Positions 1 through 8,101 of a DNA stretch of 64,000 nucleotides are shown here, piece by piece. The DNA is from Actinophytocola xanthii (lineage in GTDB: Bacteria > Actinomycetota > Actinomycetes > Mycobacteriales > Pseudonocardiaceae). The notes below the pieces were generated by a model that saw only the letters and a list, made by a program, of their open reading frames with translations, did not search any database and was not told the origin of the DNA. The stretch spans positions 97,805 through 161,804 of the forward strand of contig NZ_MSIE01000013.1 in NCBI RefSeq assembly GCF_001921205.1. Reading direction: 5' to 3'. The translations under genes and the position numbers were made by a program. Position 1 is the stretch's first letter. The number at the start of each line of letters is the position of its first letter.

Positions 1-942
1 GACCCGGAGCCGCGCGAGCTGCACCCGCCGACCACCGCGGCCACGCTGAACCTGGCGGCCACCGCCGCGCAGTGCGGCCGGCTCTACGCCCCCTACGACG
101 CGGACTTCGCCGCGACCTGCCTCGAGGCGGCCCGCGAGGCCTACGCGGCGGCCGAGGCGAACCCGAACCTGCTGGCCGACCCGAACGACGCCACCGGCGG
201 CGGCGCCTACAACGACGACGACGTCAGCGACGAGTTCTACTGGGCGGCGGTGGAGCTGTACCTGACCACCGGCGAGCAGGGCTACCTCGACGACCTGATG
301 GCCTCGCCGCACCACTGGAGCGAGGAGGCCCTCGGCACCACCGCGTTCTCCTGGCCCGAGACCGCGGGACTCGCCCGGCTCAACCTCGCCACCGTGCCCA
401 GCGACCTGCCCCAGCACGAGCTGGACTGGGTGCGCGGCTCGGTGCGCAGTGCCGCCGACCGGTACCTGGCGACGCTCAACGCCGAGGCGTACGGCCTGCC
501 GATGCCGGGCGAAGCGGAGAACTACGTCTGGGGCGGCAACAGCAACATCATCAACAACGTGATCGTGATCGCGACCGCCTTCGACCTCACCGGCGACAAG
601 CGGTACCGGGACGGCGCGCTGCAGGGGATGGACTACATCTTCGGCCGCAACGCGCTCAACCACTCCTACGTCACCGACTGGGGCACGGTCACCCCGCAGA
701 ACCAGCACAGCCGGATCTACGCCCGGCAGCTCGACCCGAACTCGCCCAACCCACCGTCGGGCTCCCTCGCCGGCGGGGCGAACAGCAACCTGCAGGACCC
801 GTTCGCCGCCGACCTGCTGGCCGGCTGCGCGCCCCAGTTCTGCTACGTCGACGACATCCAGTCCTACTCGACGAACGAGGTGGCGATCAACTGGAACTCG
901 GCACTCGCCTGGATCGCGTCGTTCCTGGCTGACCAGGAATGA
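1..942 (+). CDS. Glycoside hydrolase family 9 endoglucanase, C-terminal part
   Basis: This is the 3' end of a gene that starts before the window; the frame is open from the first base. The visible 313 residues belong to the (alpha/alpha)6 barrel of GH9 cellulases, which cut beta-1,4-glucan by inversion outside the cell. The segment NQHSRIY carries the conserved catalytic-region His and the block [17 protein letters not shown] carries the proton-donor Glu and closing Asn of the family. The protein ends right after the catalytic module ([13 protein letters not shown]), so any carbohydrate-binding or immunoglobulin-like domain must lie upstream. A strong terminator follows directly. Family call is firm; substrate range is not visible here. 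Confidence 0.9.
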   Translation, partial: DPEPRELHPPTTAATLNLAATAAQCGRLYAPYDADFAATCLEAAREAYAAAEANPNLLADPNDATGGGAYNDDDVSDEFYWAAVELYLTTGEQGYLDDLMASPHHWSEEALGTTAFSWPETAGLARLNLATVPSDLPQHELDWVRGSVRSAADRYLATLNAEAYGLPMPGEAENYVWGGNSNIINNVIVIATAFDLTGDKRYRDGALQGMDYIFGRNALNHSYVTDWGTVTPQNQHSRIYARQLDPNSPNPPSGSLAGGANSNLQDPFAADLLAGCAPQFCYVDDIQSYSTNEVAINWNSALAWIASFLADQE

Positions 943-944
943 GC

Positions 945-988
945 AGGTGGCCGGGCCGGTGGCAACGGAGCCACCGGCCCGGCCACCT
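945..988 (+). terminator. Rho-independent-type hairpin after the GH9 gene
   Basis: Positions 945-963 and 970-988 form a perfect 19-bp stem around the 6-base loop AACGGA, three bases after the GH9 stop codon. There is no T-run, as is usual for actinomycete hairpin terminators. Confidence 0.85.
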
Positions 989-990
989 CC

Positions 991-1134
991 CAGGAGCGGG
1001 AGCGCCAGGAGCGGGAGCGCCAGGAGCGGGAGCGACGGAGCGGACACCGTCTGGACGTAGGAGCGCCCGCAGGCGCGTCAGCGCCGAGGACGTGACGGAG
1101 GAAGACGGTGTCTTAGCGCAGGAGCGGGAGCGAC
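991..1134. repeat. Short direct repeats of CAGGAGCGGGAGCGC plus an inverted repeat
   Basis: Three adjacent 15-bp copies of CAGGAGCGGGAGCGC start at 991, 1006 and 1021, and a fourth lies at 1119. Between copies 3 and 4 there is a 10-bp inverted pair, GACACCGTCT at 1043-1052 and AGACGGTGTC at 1103-1112. No convincing gene lies here; the patch separates the GH9 terminator from the uraD promoter. Confidence 0.7.
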
Positions 1135-1146
1135 CAAAAAACACAG

Positions 1147-1152
1147 TACAGT
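1147..1152 (+). promoter_or_regulatory. Likely leaderless -10 box (TACAGT) of the purine operon
   Basis: TACAGT ends 7 bases before the uraD ATG at 1160 and there is no Shine-Dalgarno sequence between them. This spacing fits transcription starting at the initiation codon, as in other genes of this window. No clear -35 box is visible. Confidence 0.45.
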
Positions 1153-1159
1153 TTCCAGG

Positions 1160-1669
1160 ATGTCCGATGATTCACCGCTCGACGAGCTCAACGGGGCCGA
1201 GCCGGAGCGGGCCGAGCGGGAGCTGCTGGCCTGCTGCGCTTCCGTGCGCTGGGCGCGTGAGCTGCTGGCCAGGCGCCCCTACCCCGACCTCCCCGGTCTG
1301 CGCCGCGTCTCGGCGGCGGTGCTCGAGGAGCTGGACTGGTCCGACGTCGAGCAGGCCCTCTCCGCCCATCCCCGCATCGGCGAGCGGCCCGCCGGCTCCG
1401 GGCGGGAGGCCGGCTGGTCCCGCGGCGAGCAGGCCGGCGCCGCCGACGCCGGGCCGGAGGTGCGCGAGGACCTCGCCGTCGGCAACCTCGCCTACGAGGA
1501 ACGCTTCGGACACGCCTTCCTGATCTGTGCCACCGGGCTCTCCGCCGAGACCATGCTGACCCGGCTCCGCGAGCGCCTGGGCAACGACCCGGAGACCGAG
1601 CGGGCGGTCGTGCGGACCGAGCTCGGCAAGATCGTCGACCTGCGGTTGGGGAAGGCGTTCGCTCCGTGA
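1160..1669 (+). CDS. uraD: 2-oxo-4-hydroxy-4-carboxy-5-ureidoimidazoline (OHCU) decarboxylase
   Basis: This cytosolic enzyme carries out the last step of urate breakdown, converting OHCU stereospecifically to S-allantoin. The 169-residue protein has the family signature HPRIGE near residue 73 and the segment EERFGHAFLICATGLS near residues 114-129, which contain the catalytic His and Glu region. Its length matches single-domain UraD proteins. It is the first gene of a packed purine-degradation operon; its stop overlaps the uraH start by 4 bases (GTGA), so the two are probably translationally coupled. The ATG at 1160 was chosen because a -10-like box lies 7 bases upstream. Confidence 0.93.
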   Translation: MSDDSPLDELNGAEPERAERELLACCASVRWARELLARRPYPDLPGLRRVSAAVLEELDWSDVEQALSAHPRIGERPAGSGREAGWSRGEQAGAADAGPEVREDLAVGNLAYEERFGHAFLICATGLSAETMLTRLRERLGNDPETERAVVRTELGKIVDLRLGKAFAP

Positions 1670-1983
1670 GCCTGTCCACGCACGTCCTCGACACCAGCGT
1701 GGGGCGGCCGGCCCCCGACGTGCCCGTCCGCCTGGAGGCCCGCGGCGACGACGGCTGGGAGCCGCTCGCGCGGGGGCGGACCGACGCCGACGGGCGCCTC
1801 GCCGGCTGGGAGGTTCCCGCCGCGGGCGTCTACCGGCTGGTCTTCGACGTCGGCGACCACCTCGGCGCGGAGAGCTTCTACCCGGAGGTGGGTGTGGTCT
1901 TCCGGGTCGTGGAGCCGGCCGAGCACCACCACGTGCCCCTGCTGGTCAGCCCCTACGGCTACACGACCTACCGGGGGAGCTGA
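1666..1983 (+). CDS. uraH: 5-hydroxyisourate hydrolase (transthyretin-like)
   Basis: The 105-residue protein hydrolyses 5-hydroxyisourate, the product of uricase, to OHCU, which UraD then decarboxylates. It starts with the family's STHVLDTSVGRPA block and ends in the tetrapeptide YRGS, the hallmark that separates HIU hydrolases from transthyretin; the buried His near the N terminus and the Arg of YRGS belong to the active site of the tetramer. It overlaps uraD by 4 bases and is followed after 1 base by the uricase GTG. Gene order uraD-uraH-uricase covers the whole urate-to-allantoin route. Confidence 0.95.
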   Translation: MSLSTHVLDTSVGRPAPDVPVRLEARGDDGWEPLARGRTDADGRLAGWEVPAAGVYRLVFDVGDHLGAESFYPEVGVVFRVVEPAEHHHVPLLVSPYGYTTYRGS

Positions 1984-1984
1984 A

Positions 1985-2869
1985 GTGGCCATCCACCTGG
2001 GCGGGAACCAGTACGGCAAGGCCGAGGTGCGCCTGGTCCGCGTGGACCGGGGCGCGGAGCGGCACGCCGTCACCGACCTCAACGTCACCACGACGCTGGC
2101 CGGCGACCTGGAGGCCACGCACCTCACCGGTGACAACAGCGGGGTGCTGCCCACCGACACGCAGAAGAACACCGTCTACGCGTTCGCCCGCGAGGGCGTC
2201 GGCGAGATCGAGGCGTTCGGCCTGCGCCTGGCCCGGCACTTCGTGGACACGACACCCACGATCACCCGGGCCCGGGTACGGCTCGAGCAGTACCGCTGGG
2301 AGCGGCTCACGGTCGACGGCCAGCCGGCGCACCACTCGTTCGCGCGGGCGGCCGGCACCCGGACGGCCACCGTCGCCTACGACGGCTCGACCGCCTGGGT
2401 GGTGTCCGGCGTCGCGGACCTCACCCTGCTCAACACCACCGGCTCGGAGTTCCACGGCTTCCACCGCGACCGGTTCACCACGCTTCCCGAGACCGACGAC
2501 CGCATCCTCGCCACCGCGGTCTCGGCGAGCTGGCGGCACGGGGGAGACCCGGCGGACCGGGCCGACGCCGCCTGGGCCGAGTCGTTCCGCCAGGCCCACC
2601 GGCACCTGCTCGAGGCGTTCGCCGACACCCACTCCCTGTCGCTGCAGCAGACCCTGCACGCCATGGGTGAGCGGGTGCTGCGGCACCGCGAGGAGCTGGT
2701 CGAGGTGCGCCTGGCGCTGCCGAACAAGCACCACTTCCTCGTCGACCTGGAGCCGTTCGGCCTGGACAACCCGGGCGAGGTCTTCTTCGCGGCCGACCGC
2801 CCCTACGGCCTGATCGAGGGCACAGTCCTGCGCGACGGAGCGCCGGACCCCGGCCTGGCCTGGTGGTGA
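1985..2869 (+). CDS. pucL: Urate oxidase (uricase)
   Basis: This cofactor-free oxidase converts urate and oxygen to 5-hydroxyisourate and hydrogen peroxide. The 294-residue length is typical for the two-T-fold family. Visible signatures are HLGGNQYGKAEVRLVRV at the N terminus, including the catalytic Lys, DNSGVLPTDTQKNTVYA with the catalytic Thr, and NKHHFLVDLEPFGLDN near residue 241 with the relay His. An in-frame start 93 bases upstream would overlap uraH deeply; the GTG at 1985 gives the conserved N terminus and lies 1 base after the uraH stop. The peroxide made here would need catalase from elsewhere. Confidence 0.96.
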   Translation: MAIHLGGNQYGKAEVRLVRVDRGAERHAVTDLNVTTTLAGDLEATHLTGDNSGVLPTDTQKNTVYAFAREGVGEIEAFGLRLARHFVDTTPTITRARVRLEQYRWERLTVDGQPAHHSFARAAGTRTATVAYDGSTAWVVSGVADLTLLNTTGSEFHGFHRDRFTTLPETDDRILATAVSASWRHGGDPADRADAAWAESFRQAHRHLLEAFADTHSLSLQQTLHAMGERVLRHREELVEVRLALPNKHHFLVDLEPFGLDNPGEVFFAADRPYGLIEGTVLRDGAPDPGLAWW

Positions 2870-2872
2870 GCC

Positions 2873-3730
2873 GTGGACTTCCTGAGGCCGGCCTCCCTGG
2901 CGGAGGCGTTGGCGGCGAAGGCCGAGAACCCGGCCGCGGTGCCGATCGCCGGCGGTACCGACGTCATGGTGGAGCTCAACTTCGACCGGCGCCGCCCGCC
3001 GGCGCTGCTCGACCTCGGGCGCGTCGCCGAGCTGGCGCGGTGGGGCGAGGAGAACGGCCACGTGCGGCTCGGTGCGACCGTGTCCTACACCCGGATCGTG
3101 GAGGAGCTGGGGACGGTCCTGCCGGGGTTGGCCATGGCGGCACGCACGGTCGGCTCACCGCAGATCCGCAACCGGGCCGGCGTCGGCGGCAACCTCGGCT
3201 CGGCCTCGCCGGCGGGTGACGCGCACCCGCCGTTGCTGGCCGCCGGCGCCGAGGTCGAGCTGGCCTCGGTCCGCGGCACCAGGACCGTCCCGGTCGGCGA
3301 GTTCTTCCTGGGGCCCAAGCGGTCCGCGCTCGCCGAGGACGAGCTGATCACCGCTGTCCTGGTGCCGAGGGCCGCCGGCCCGCAGCAGTTCGCGAAGGTC
3401 GGCACGCGCAACGCGATGGTGATCGCGGTCTGTTCGTTCGGTCTCGCGCTGGACACGGCCGCCCGGTCGGTGGGCACCGGGATCGGCTCGGCCGGGCCGA
3501 CTCCGCTGCGCGCGGCGGAGGCCGAGGAGTTCGCCGCCGCGGCGCTGCCCTGGGACGAGCCGGCGGCGCTGGACGAGGCGACCGCGCGGGAGTTCGGGGA
3601 GCTGGTCGCCGCGGCCGCACGGCCCATCGACGACGTGCGGGGCAGCGCCGCCTACCGGCGGCACGCGCTGGCCGTGCTCGCCCGGCGCACGCTGCGCTGG
3701 GCCTGGCAGGACGTGAGCGGAGGACGTTAG
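2873..3730 (+). CDS. Xanthine dehydrogenase family, FAD-binding subunit
   Basis: This is the middle subunit of a three-gene molybdenum hydroxylase of the CO dehydrogenase/xanthine dehydrogenase fold. It passes electrons from the iron-sulfur subunit to FAD and then NAD. The 285 residues show the FAD-binding motifs AGGTDVMVEL (near residues 25-34) and IRNRAGVGGNLGSASPAGD (near residues 99-117), and the C-terminal CODH_C-like domain. The GTG start lies 3 bases after the uricase stop, and the next gene begins directly after its stop, so all three are cotranscribed. Placement among urate genes makes hypoxanthine and xanthine the likely substrates. Confidence 0.92.
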   Translation: MDFLRPASLAEALAAKAENPAAVPIAGGTDVMVELNFDRRRPPALLDLGRVAELARWGEENGHVRLGATVSYTRIVEELGTVLPGLAMAARTVGSPQIRNRAGVGGNLGSASPAGDAHPPLLAAGAEVELASVRGTRTVPVGEFFLGPKRSALAEDELITAVLVPRAAGPQQFAKVGTRNAMVIAVCSFGLALDTAARSVGTGIGSAGPTPLRAAEAEEFAAAALPWDEPAALDEATAREFGELVAAAARPIDDVRGSAAYRRHALAVLARRTLRWAWQDVSGGR

Positions 3731-4207
3731 GTGCGGGTCAACCTCGAGATCAACGGCGAGCAGCACACCGCCGACGACGTGTGGCCGGGCGAGAGCCTGC
3801 TGTACGTGCTGCGGGAGCGGCTGGGCCTGCCCGGCGCGAAGAACGCCTGCGAGCAGGGCGAGTGCGGCTCGTGCACGGTCTACCTCGACGGCACGCCGGT
3901 GTGCGCCTGCCTGGTCGCCGCCGGCCAGGCGGAGGGCAGGTCGGTGCGCACGGTGGAGGGTCTGGGCGGGGAGGACCGGCTGGACCCGGTGCAGGACGCG
4001 TTCGTCCGCACCGGCGCCGTGCAGTGCGGGTTCTGTACGCCCGGGCTGGTCATCGCCGCGCACGACCTGGTCCACCGCAACCCGCACGCGAGCGACGCGG
4101 AGATCCGCGAGGCGCTGGCCGGGAACCTGTGCCGCTGCACGGGGTACGAGAAGATCCTGGACGCTGTTCGGCTCGCGGCGAGCACGGTCGCCGGGGAGCG
4201 CGCATGA
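3731..4207 (+). CDS. Xanthine dehydrogenase family, [2Fe-2S] subunit
   Basis: The 158-residue small subunit carries two [2Fe-2S] clusters that link the molybdenum site to FAD. The plant-ferredoxin-type cluster is shown by CEQGECGSC followed by a later Cys (VCAC). The second, helical cluster is shown by CGFCTPG and LCRCTGYEKI near the C terminus. Length and motif order match CoxS/XdhC-type subunits. It starts one base after the FAD subunit ends and overlaps the following deaminase by ATGA. Confidence in the family is high; the assignment to xanthine rather than another N-heterocycle rests on the neighbours. Confidence 0.95.
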   Translation: MRVNLEINGEQHTADDVWPGESLLYVLRERLGLPGAKNACEQGECGSCTVYLDGTPVCACLVAAGQAEGRSVRTVEGLGGEDRLDPVQDAFVRTGAVQCGFCTPGLVIAAHDLVHRNPHASDAEIREALAGNLCRCTGYEKILDAVRLAASTVAGERA

Positions 4208-5559
4208 GGACCGTGATCGAGAACGCCGCGGTCGTCACGGTCAGCGGCGAGGAGTACGCCTCCGGGCACGTGGTCGTCGCGGACGGGCTCATCGAGGCGG
4301 TCGGGCCGGGCGCCGCGCCGCGCTCGGACAGCCCGGTCGACCGGCGCATCGACGGCACCGGCTGCCTGGTCACCCCGGGCCTGGTCAACACCCACCACCA
4401 CCTCTACCAGTGGGCGACCCGAGGCCTGGCCCAGGACTCGACGCTGTTCGGGTGGCTGGTCGAGCTGTACCCGATCTGGGCCGGGCTCGACGAGGAGGTC
4501 ACCCGGGCAGCCGCGACGGCCGGTGTGCTGCGCCTGGCGCGCACGGGCTGCACCACGGTCGCTGACCACCACTACGTGCACCCGCGTGCCGGCGGCGATC
4601 TGACCGCGGCGGTCATCGACGCGGCGACCTCCGTCGGCGCCCGTGTTCACCTGGTCCGTGGGTCGATGGACCGGGGCGAGTCCCGGGGTGGGCTGCCGCC
4701 GGACTCGATTGTCGAGGACATCGACGCCGCGCTCGCCGGCTCCGCCGACGCCGTCGACCGCCACCACGACACCGCGCCCGACGCCGCCGTGCGGGTGGCG
4801 ATCGGCCCGTGCTCGCCGTTCTCGGTGACCACCGACCTGATGCGCACCACCGCGGAGCTGGCCAGGGACAAGGGGGTTCGGCTGCACACCCACCTCGCGG
4901 AGACCCTCGACGAGGAGCGGCAGTGCCTCGAGGAGTTCGGGTGCACGCCGGTGGAGTACGCGGAGAAGACCGGCTGGCTCGGCGCCGACGTGTGGCTCGC
5001 CCACGGCGTGCACCTGTCCGACGACGCGGTGGCGCGGCTGGGCGCGACCCGCACCGGGGTGGCCCACTGCCCGACGTCCAACGGCCGCCTCGGCTCCGGC
5101 ATCGCGCGGGTCGCCGACCTCGTCGCCGCGGGCGCGCCGGTCGGCCTCGGGGTGGACGGTGCGGCGTCCAACGAGGACGGAGGTCTGGGTGTCGAGCTGC
5201 GCCAGGCCACCTACCTCGCCCGGCTGCGGGGCGGGGCCGACGCGCTGACCGCACGGGACGCCCTGCGCCTGGCCACGCTCGGCGGCGCGCAGTGCCTCGG
5301 GCGGGCCGGCGAGCTCGGCAGCCTCGAGGTCGGCAAGCTCGCCGACCTCGCGGTCTGGCGGCTCGACGGCGTCGAGCACGCCGGCATCGCCGACCCGGTC
5401 GCGGCGCTGGTCTTCGGCGCCCTGCCTCCGCTGGCCGCGCTGCTGGTCGGCGGGCGGGTCGTGGTCGAGGACGGGGCCTGCGCCACCGTGTCCGAAGAGG
5501 ACACCGCGGCCGCGCTGCGGCGGGAGAGCGCCCGACTGCTGGCGAAGGCCGGCCGATGA
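4204..5559 (+). CDS. 8-oxoguanine deaminase-like amidohydrolase
   Basis: This 451-residue protein of the amidohydrolase superfamily most likely deaminates 8-oxoguanine to urate. The metal ligands are visible in order: NTHHHLYQW (HxH), the later HTHLAET His and Glu, AHGVHLS, and the catalytic Asp in GLGVDGAASNE. The segments TTVADHHYV and HCPTSNGRLGSG are typical of the hydroxyatrazine/8-oxoguanine deaminase branch. Longer upstream in-frame extensions exist, but the ATG at 4204 overlaps the iron-sulfur gene by ATGA and gives the correct N terminus. Lying inside the xanthine dehydrogenase genes, it would feed an oxidised base straight into uricase. Guanine deaminase is the main alternative. Confidence 0.85.
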   Translation: MRTVIENAAVVTVSGEEYASGHVVVADGLIEAVGPGAAPRSDSPVDRRIDGTGCLVTPGLVNTHHHLYQWATRGLAQDSTLFGWLVELYPIWAGLDEEVTRAAATAGVLRLARTGCTTVADHHYVHPRAGGDLTAAVIDAATSVGARVHLVRGSMDRGESRGGLPPDSIVEDIDAALAGSADAVDRHHDTAPDAAVRVAIGPCSPFSVTTDLMRTTAELARDKGVRLHTHLAETLDEERQCLEEFGCTPVEYAEKTGWLGADVWLAHGVHLSDDAVARLGATRTGVAHCPTSNGRLGSGIARVADLVAAGAPVGLGVDGAASNEDGGLGVELRQATYLARLRGGADALTARDALRLATLGGAQCLGRAGELGSLEVGKLADLAVWRLDGVEHAGIADPVAALVFGALPPLAALLVGGRVVVEDGACATVSEEDTAAALRRESARLLAKAGR

Positions 5560-7844
5560 GCAGGACCGACACGAGAACGGAGTCGCTGACCTCGACCGGC
5601 ACCGGCGGGGTCGGCGAGAGCCCGCTGCGCCCGGACGGCACGCTGAAGGTGCGCGGGGAGTTCGCCTACTCCTCGGACCTGTGGCACGAGGACATGCTGT
5701 GGGGCGCGACCCTGCGCAGCCCGCACCCCTACGCCCGGATCCGGTCGATCGACGTCGGGCCGGCGTTGACCGTGCCCGGCGTGCACGTCGTGCTCACCCA
5801 CGAGGACGTCCCGGGGGAGAACCGCTACGGCCTCGAGCACGCCGACCAACCGGTGCTCGCCGTCGACGTCGTGCGCTACCAGGGCGAGCCGGTGGCGATC
5901 GTGGCGGCCGACGACCCGGAGACCGCCCGGCGCGCGGCGGCGCGGGTGCGGGTGGACTACGAGGTGCTGGAGCCGGTGACCGACGCGGAGGCGGCGCTCG
6001 CCGACGGAGCGCCGGTGCTGCACCCGGACCATCCGGGCGGGAACCTGGTGCGCCAGGTCAGGATTCGCTTCGGTGACCCGGCGCCGACCGCGCCGGTCGT
6101 GGTCTCCGGCGAGTACACGGTCGGCATGCAGGACCAGGCGTTCCTCGGTCCCGAGTCCGGAATGGCCGTCCCGGCCGAGGACGGCGGGATCGACCTCTAC
6201 GTCGCCACCCAGTGGCTGCACGCCGACCAGCGCCAGGTCTGCCTGGCGCTGGGGCTCGCCCCGGACAAGGTGCGGTTGCACCTCGCCGGTGTCGGCGGCG
6301 CCTTCGGGGCGCGCGAGGACCTGTCGATGCAGGTCCACGCCAGCCTGCTGGCCCTGCGGACCGGGAAGCCGGTCAAGATCGTCTACGGGCGGGAGGAGTC
6401 GTTCTTCGGCCATGTGCACCGGCACCCGGCCGTGCTCCGCTACGAGCACGGCGCGACCCGCGACGGCGAGCTGGTCTACGTGCAGGCCGAGATCATCCTC
6501 GACGGCGGGGCGTACGCCTCGACCACCGCCGCGGTCACCGGCAACGCGGCGACGCTCGGCGCCGGACCGTACCGGGTCCCCAATGTCCACATCGACTGCA
6601 CCGGTGTCTACACGAACAACCCGCCCTGCGGGGCGATGCGCGGGTTCGGCGCTGTCCAGGCGTGCTTCGCCTACGAGTCCCAGATGGACAAGCTGGCCGA
6701 GGCACTGGGGATCTCGCCGGTCGAGGTGCGGGTGCGCAACGCGCTCGAACAGGGGTCGGTCATGCCGACCGGGCAGGTGGTGGACTCCGCCGCGCCGGTC
6801 GCCGAGCTGCTCGAGCGGGTCCGGGACCGGCCGCTCCCGCCCGAGCGCGGCGGTCCGCTGGACCTGCGCGAGCTGCCCGGCGGGGTGTCGAACACGACCC
6901 ACGGCGAAGGCGTCGTGCGCGGCGTCGGGTACGGCGTCGGCGTGAAGAACGTGGGTTTCTCCGAGGGGTTCGACGACTACTCCACCGCGCGGGTGCGGCT
7001 GGAGGTGACCGCCGGGGAGCCGGTCGCGTCGGTGCACACCGCCGCCGCGGAGGTGGGCCAGGGGTTGGTCACGCTCCAGGCGCAGATCGCCAGGACCGAG
7101 CTCGGCGTGGCGCGGGTGGTGATCCTGCCGGCGGACACGAGCGTCGGCAGCGCGGGGTCGACCTCGGCCTCGCGGCAGAGCTACGTCACCGGCGGTGCGG
7201 TCCGGGCGGCCTGCGAGGCGGTGCGCGAGGCGGTGCTGGCGCGGGTTCCGGGGGCCGCAGGGCTCGCCGGGGCGGCCGTGGTCTCGGCGTCCGGCGAGGT
7301 GCTCGCCGACCTGGTCGAGGTGCTCGGCGAGGACGTCGTGGAGCGGACCGTCGAGTGGCGCCACCGGCCCACCGAGGCGTTGGACCCGGCGACCGGCAGG
7401 GCTTTCGCGCACGTGCAGTACGCCTTCGCGGCCCACCGCGCGGTGGTCGACGTGGACACCGAGCTCGGCCTGGTCCGGGTCGTCGAGCTGGCCTGCGCCC
7501 AGGACGTCGGGCGGGCGATGAACCCGGACGCCGTGGTCGGCCAGATCCAGGGTGGTTCCGTGCAGGGGCTCGGGCTCGCGGTGATGGAGGAGATCCAGGT
7601 CGTCGACGGCGTGGTGCGCAATGCCTCGTTCACCGACTACCTGATCCCCACCGTGCTCGACACCCCGCCGATGCCGGTCGAGGTCCTCGAGTACGCCGAC
7701 CCGCACGCGCCCTACGGCCTGCGCGGCGTCGGCGAGCCGCCGACCCTGTCCTCGACACCGGCCATCGTGGCCGCGATCCGGGCGGCGACGGGGAGGGCGT
7801 TGACCCGAGCCCCGGTCCGGCCGGAGCACATCGTCGATGGTTAA
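5556..7844 (+). CDS. Xanthine dehydrogenase family, molybdopterin-binding large subunit
   Basis: The 762-residue large subunit holds the molybdenum cofactor and oxidises the substrate. The N-terminal a/b hammerhead domain begins near residue 20 (GTLKVRGEFAYSSD). The motif GGAFGARED (near residue 248) and the arginine-bearing CGAMRGFGAVQ (near residue 357) contact the cofactor and substrate. The C-terminal GLRGVGEPPT block carries the catalytic Glu. Length matches stand-alone XdhB/CoxL-type subunits. It overlaps the deaminase by ATGA and is the last gene of the purine operon. No sulfurase or cofactor-insertion (XdhC-like) gene is seen in the window. Confidence 0.93.
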   Translation: MSRTDTRTESLTSTGTGGVGESPLRPDGTLKVRGEFAYSSDLWHEDMLWGATLRSPHPYARIRSIDVGPALTVPGVHVVLTHEDVPGENRYGLEHADQPVLAVDVVRYQGEPVAIVAADDPETARRAAARVRVDYEVLEPVTDAEAALADGAPVLHPDHPGGNLVRQVRIRFGDPAPTAPVVVSGEYTVGMQDQAFLGPESGMAVPAEDGGIDLYVATQWLHADQRQVCLALGLAPDKVRLHLAGVGGAFGAREDLSMQVHASLLALRTGKPVKIVYGREESFFGHVHRHPAVLRYEHGATRDGELVYVQAEIILDGGAYASTTAAVTGNAATLGAGPYRVPNVHIDCTGVYTNNPPCGAMRGFGAVQACFAYESQMDKLAEALGISPVEVRVRNALEQGSVMPTGQVVDSAAPVAELLERVRDRPLPPERGGPLDLRELPGGVSNTTHGEGVVRGVGYGVGVKNVGFSEGFDDYSTARVRLEVTAGEPVASVHTAAAEVGQGLVTLQAQIARTELGVARVVILPADTSVGSAGSTSASRQSYVTGGAVRAACEAVREAVLARVPGAAGLAGAAVVSASGEVLADLVEVLGEDVVERTVEWRHRPTEALDPATGRAFAHVQYAFAAHRAVVDVDTELGLVRVVELACAQDVGRAMNPDAVVGQIQGGSVQGLGLAVMEEIQVVDGVVRNASFTDYLIPTVLDTPPMPVEVLEYADPHAPYGLRGVGEPPTLSSTPAIVAAIRAATGRALTRAPVRPEHIVDG

Positions 7845-8101
7845 CCCGTTCGTATTATTGGCAGGGCGCCAATCGTCGGATGTCGCATACCGTGACGACT
7901 TTTCTCTGGTTTCAGGCGGATACGAGACGGCCTAACCGAAAATAGTTCACTCTTTCGGGCTAGCGCTCAGCACCTAGGGTAGGTAACAAGTCGGGTGCCT
8001 AGCGCCCGTTTGGAGGCAGAACCCGTGACAAGTGCACTGGTAACGTCAACGCGCGACTCACGGCGAAGGACGACGAGAAACCCCGATGACTTGGCCTACG
8101 G
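7845..8101. promoter_or_regulatory. Spacer before the GGDEF-EAL gene
   Basis: This 257-base stretch holds no gene longer than the short GTG frame discussed for the next entry. A small hairpin, ATTGGC (7857-7862) with GCCAAT (7868-7873), lies just after the purine operon and may end it. A good Shine-Dalgarno sequence, GGAGG at about 8012-8016, precedes a GTG at 8025 that is in a different frame from the long gene downstream. Confidence 0.4.

Noticed and set aside
5211..7829. An 872-codon open frame opposite the xanthine dehydrogenase gene
   Set aside because: It is a shadow of the GC-rich plus-strand gene: no domain, biased composition rich in Arg, Gly and Ala, and the plus-strand gene has all family motifs.
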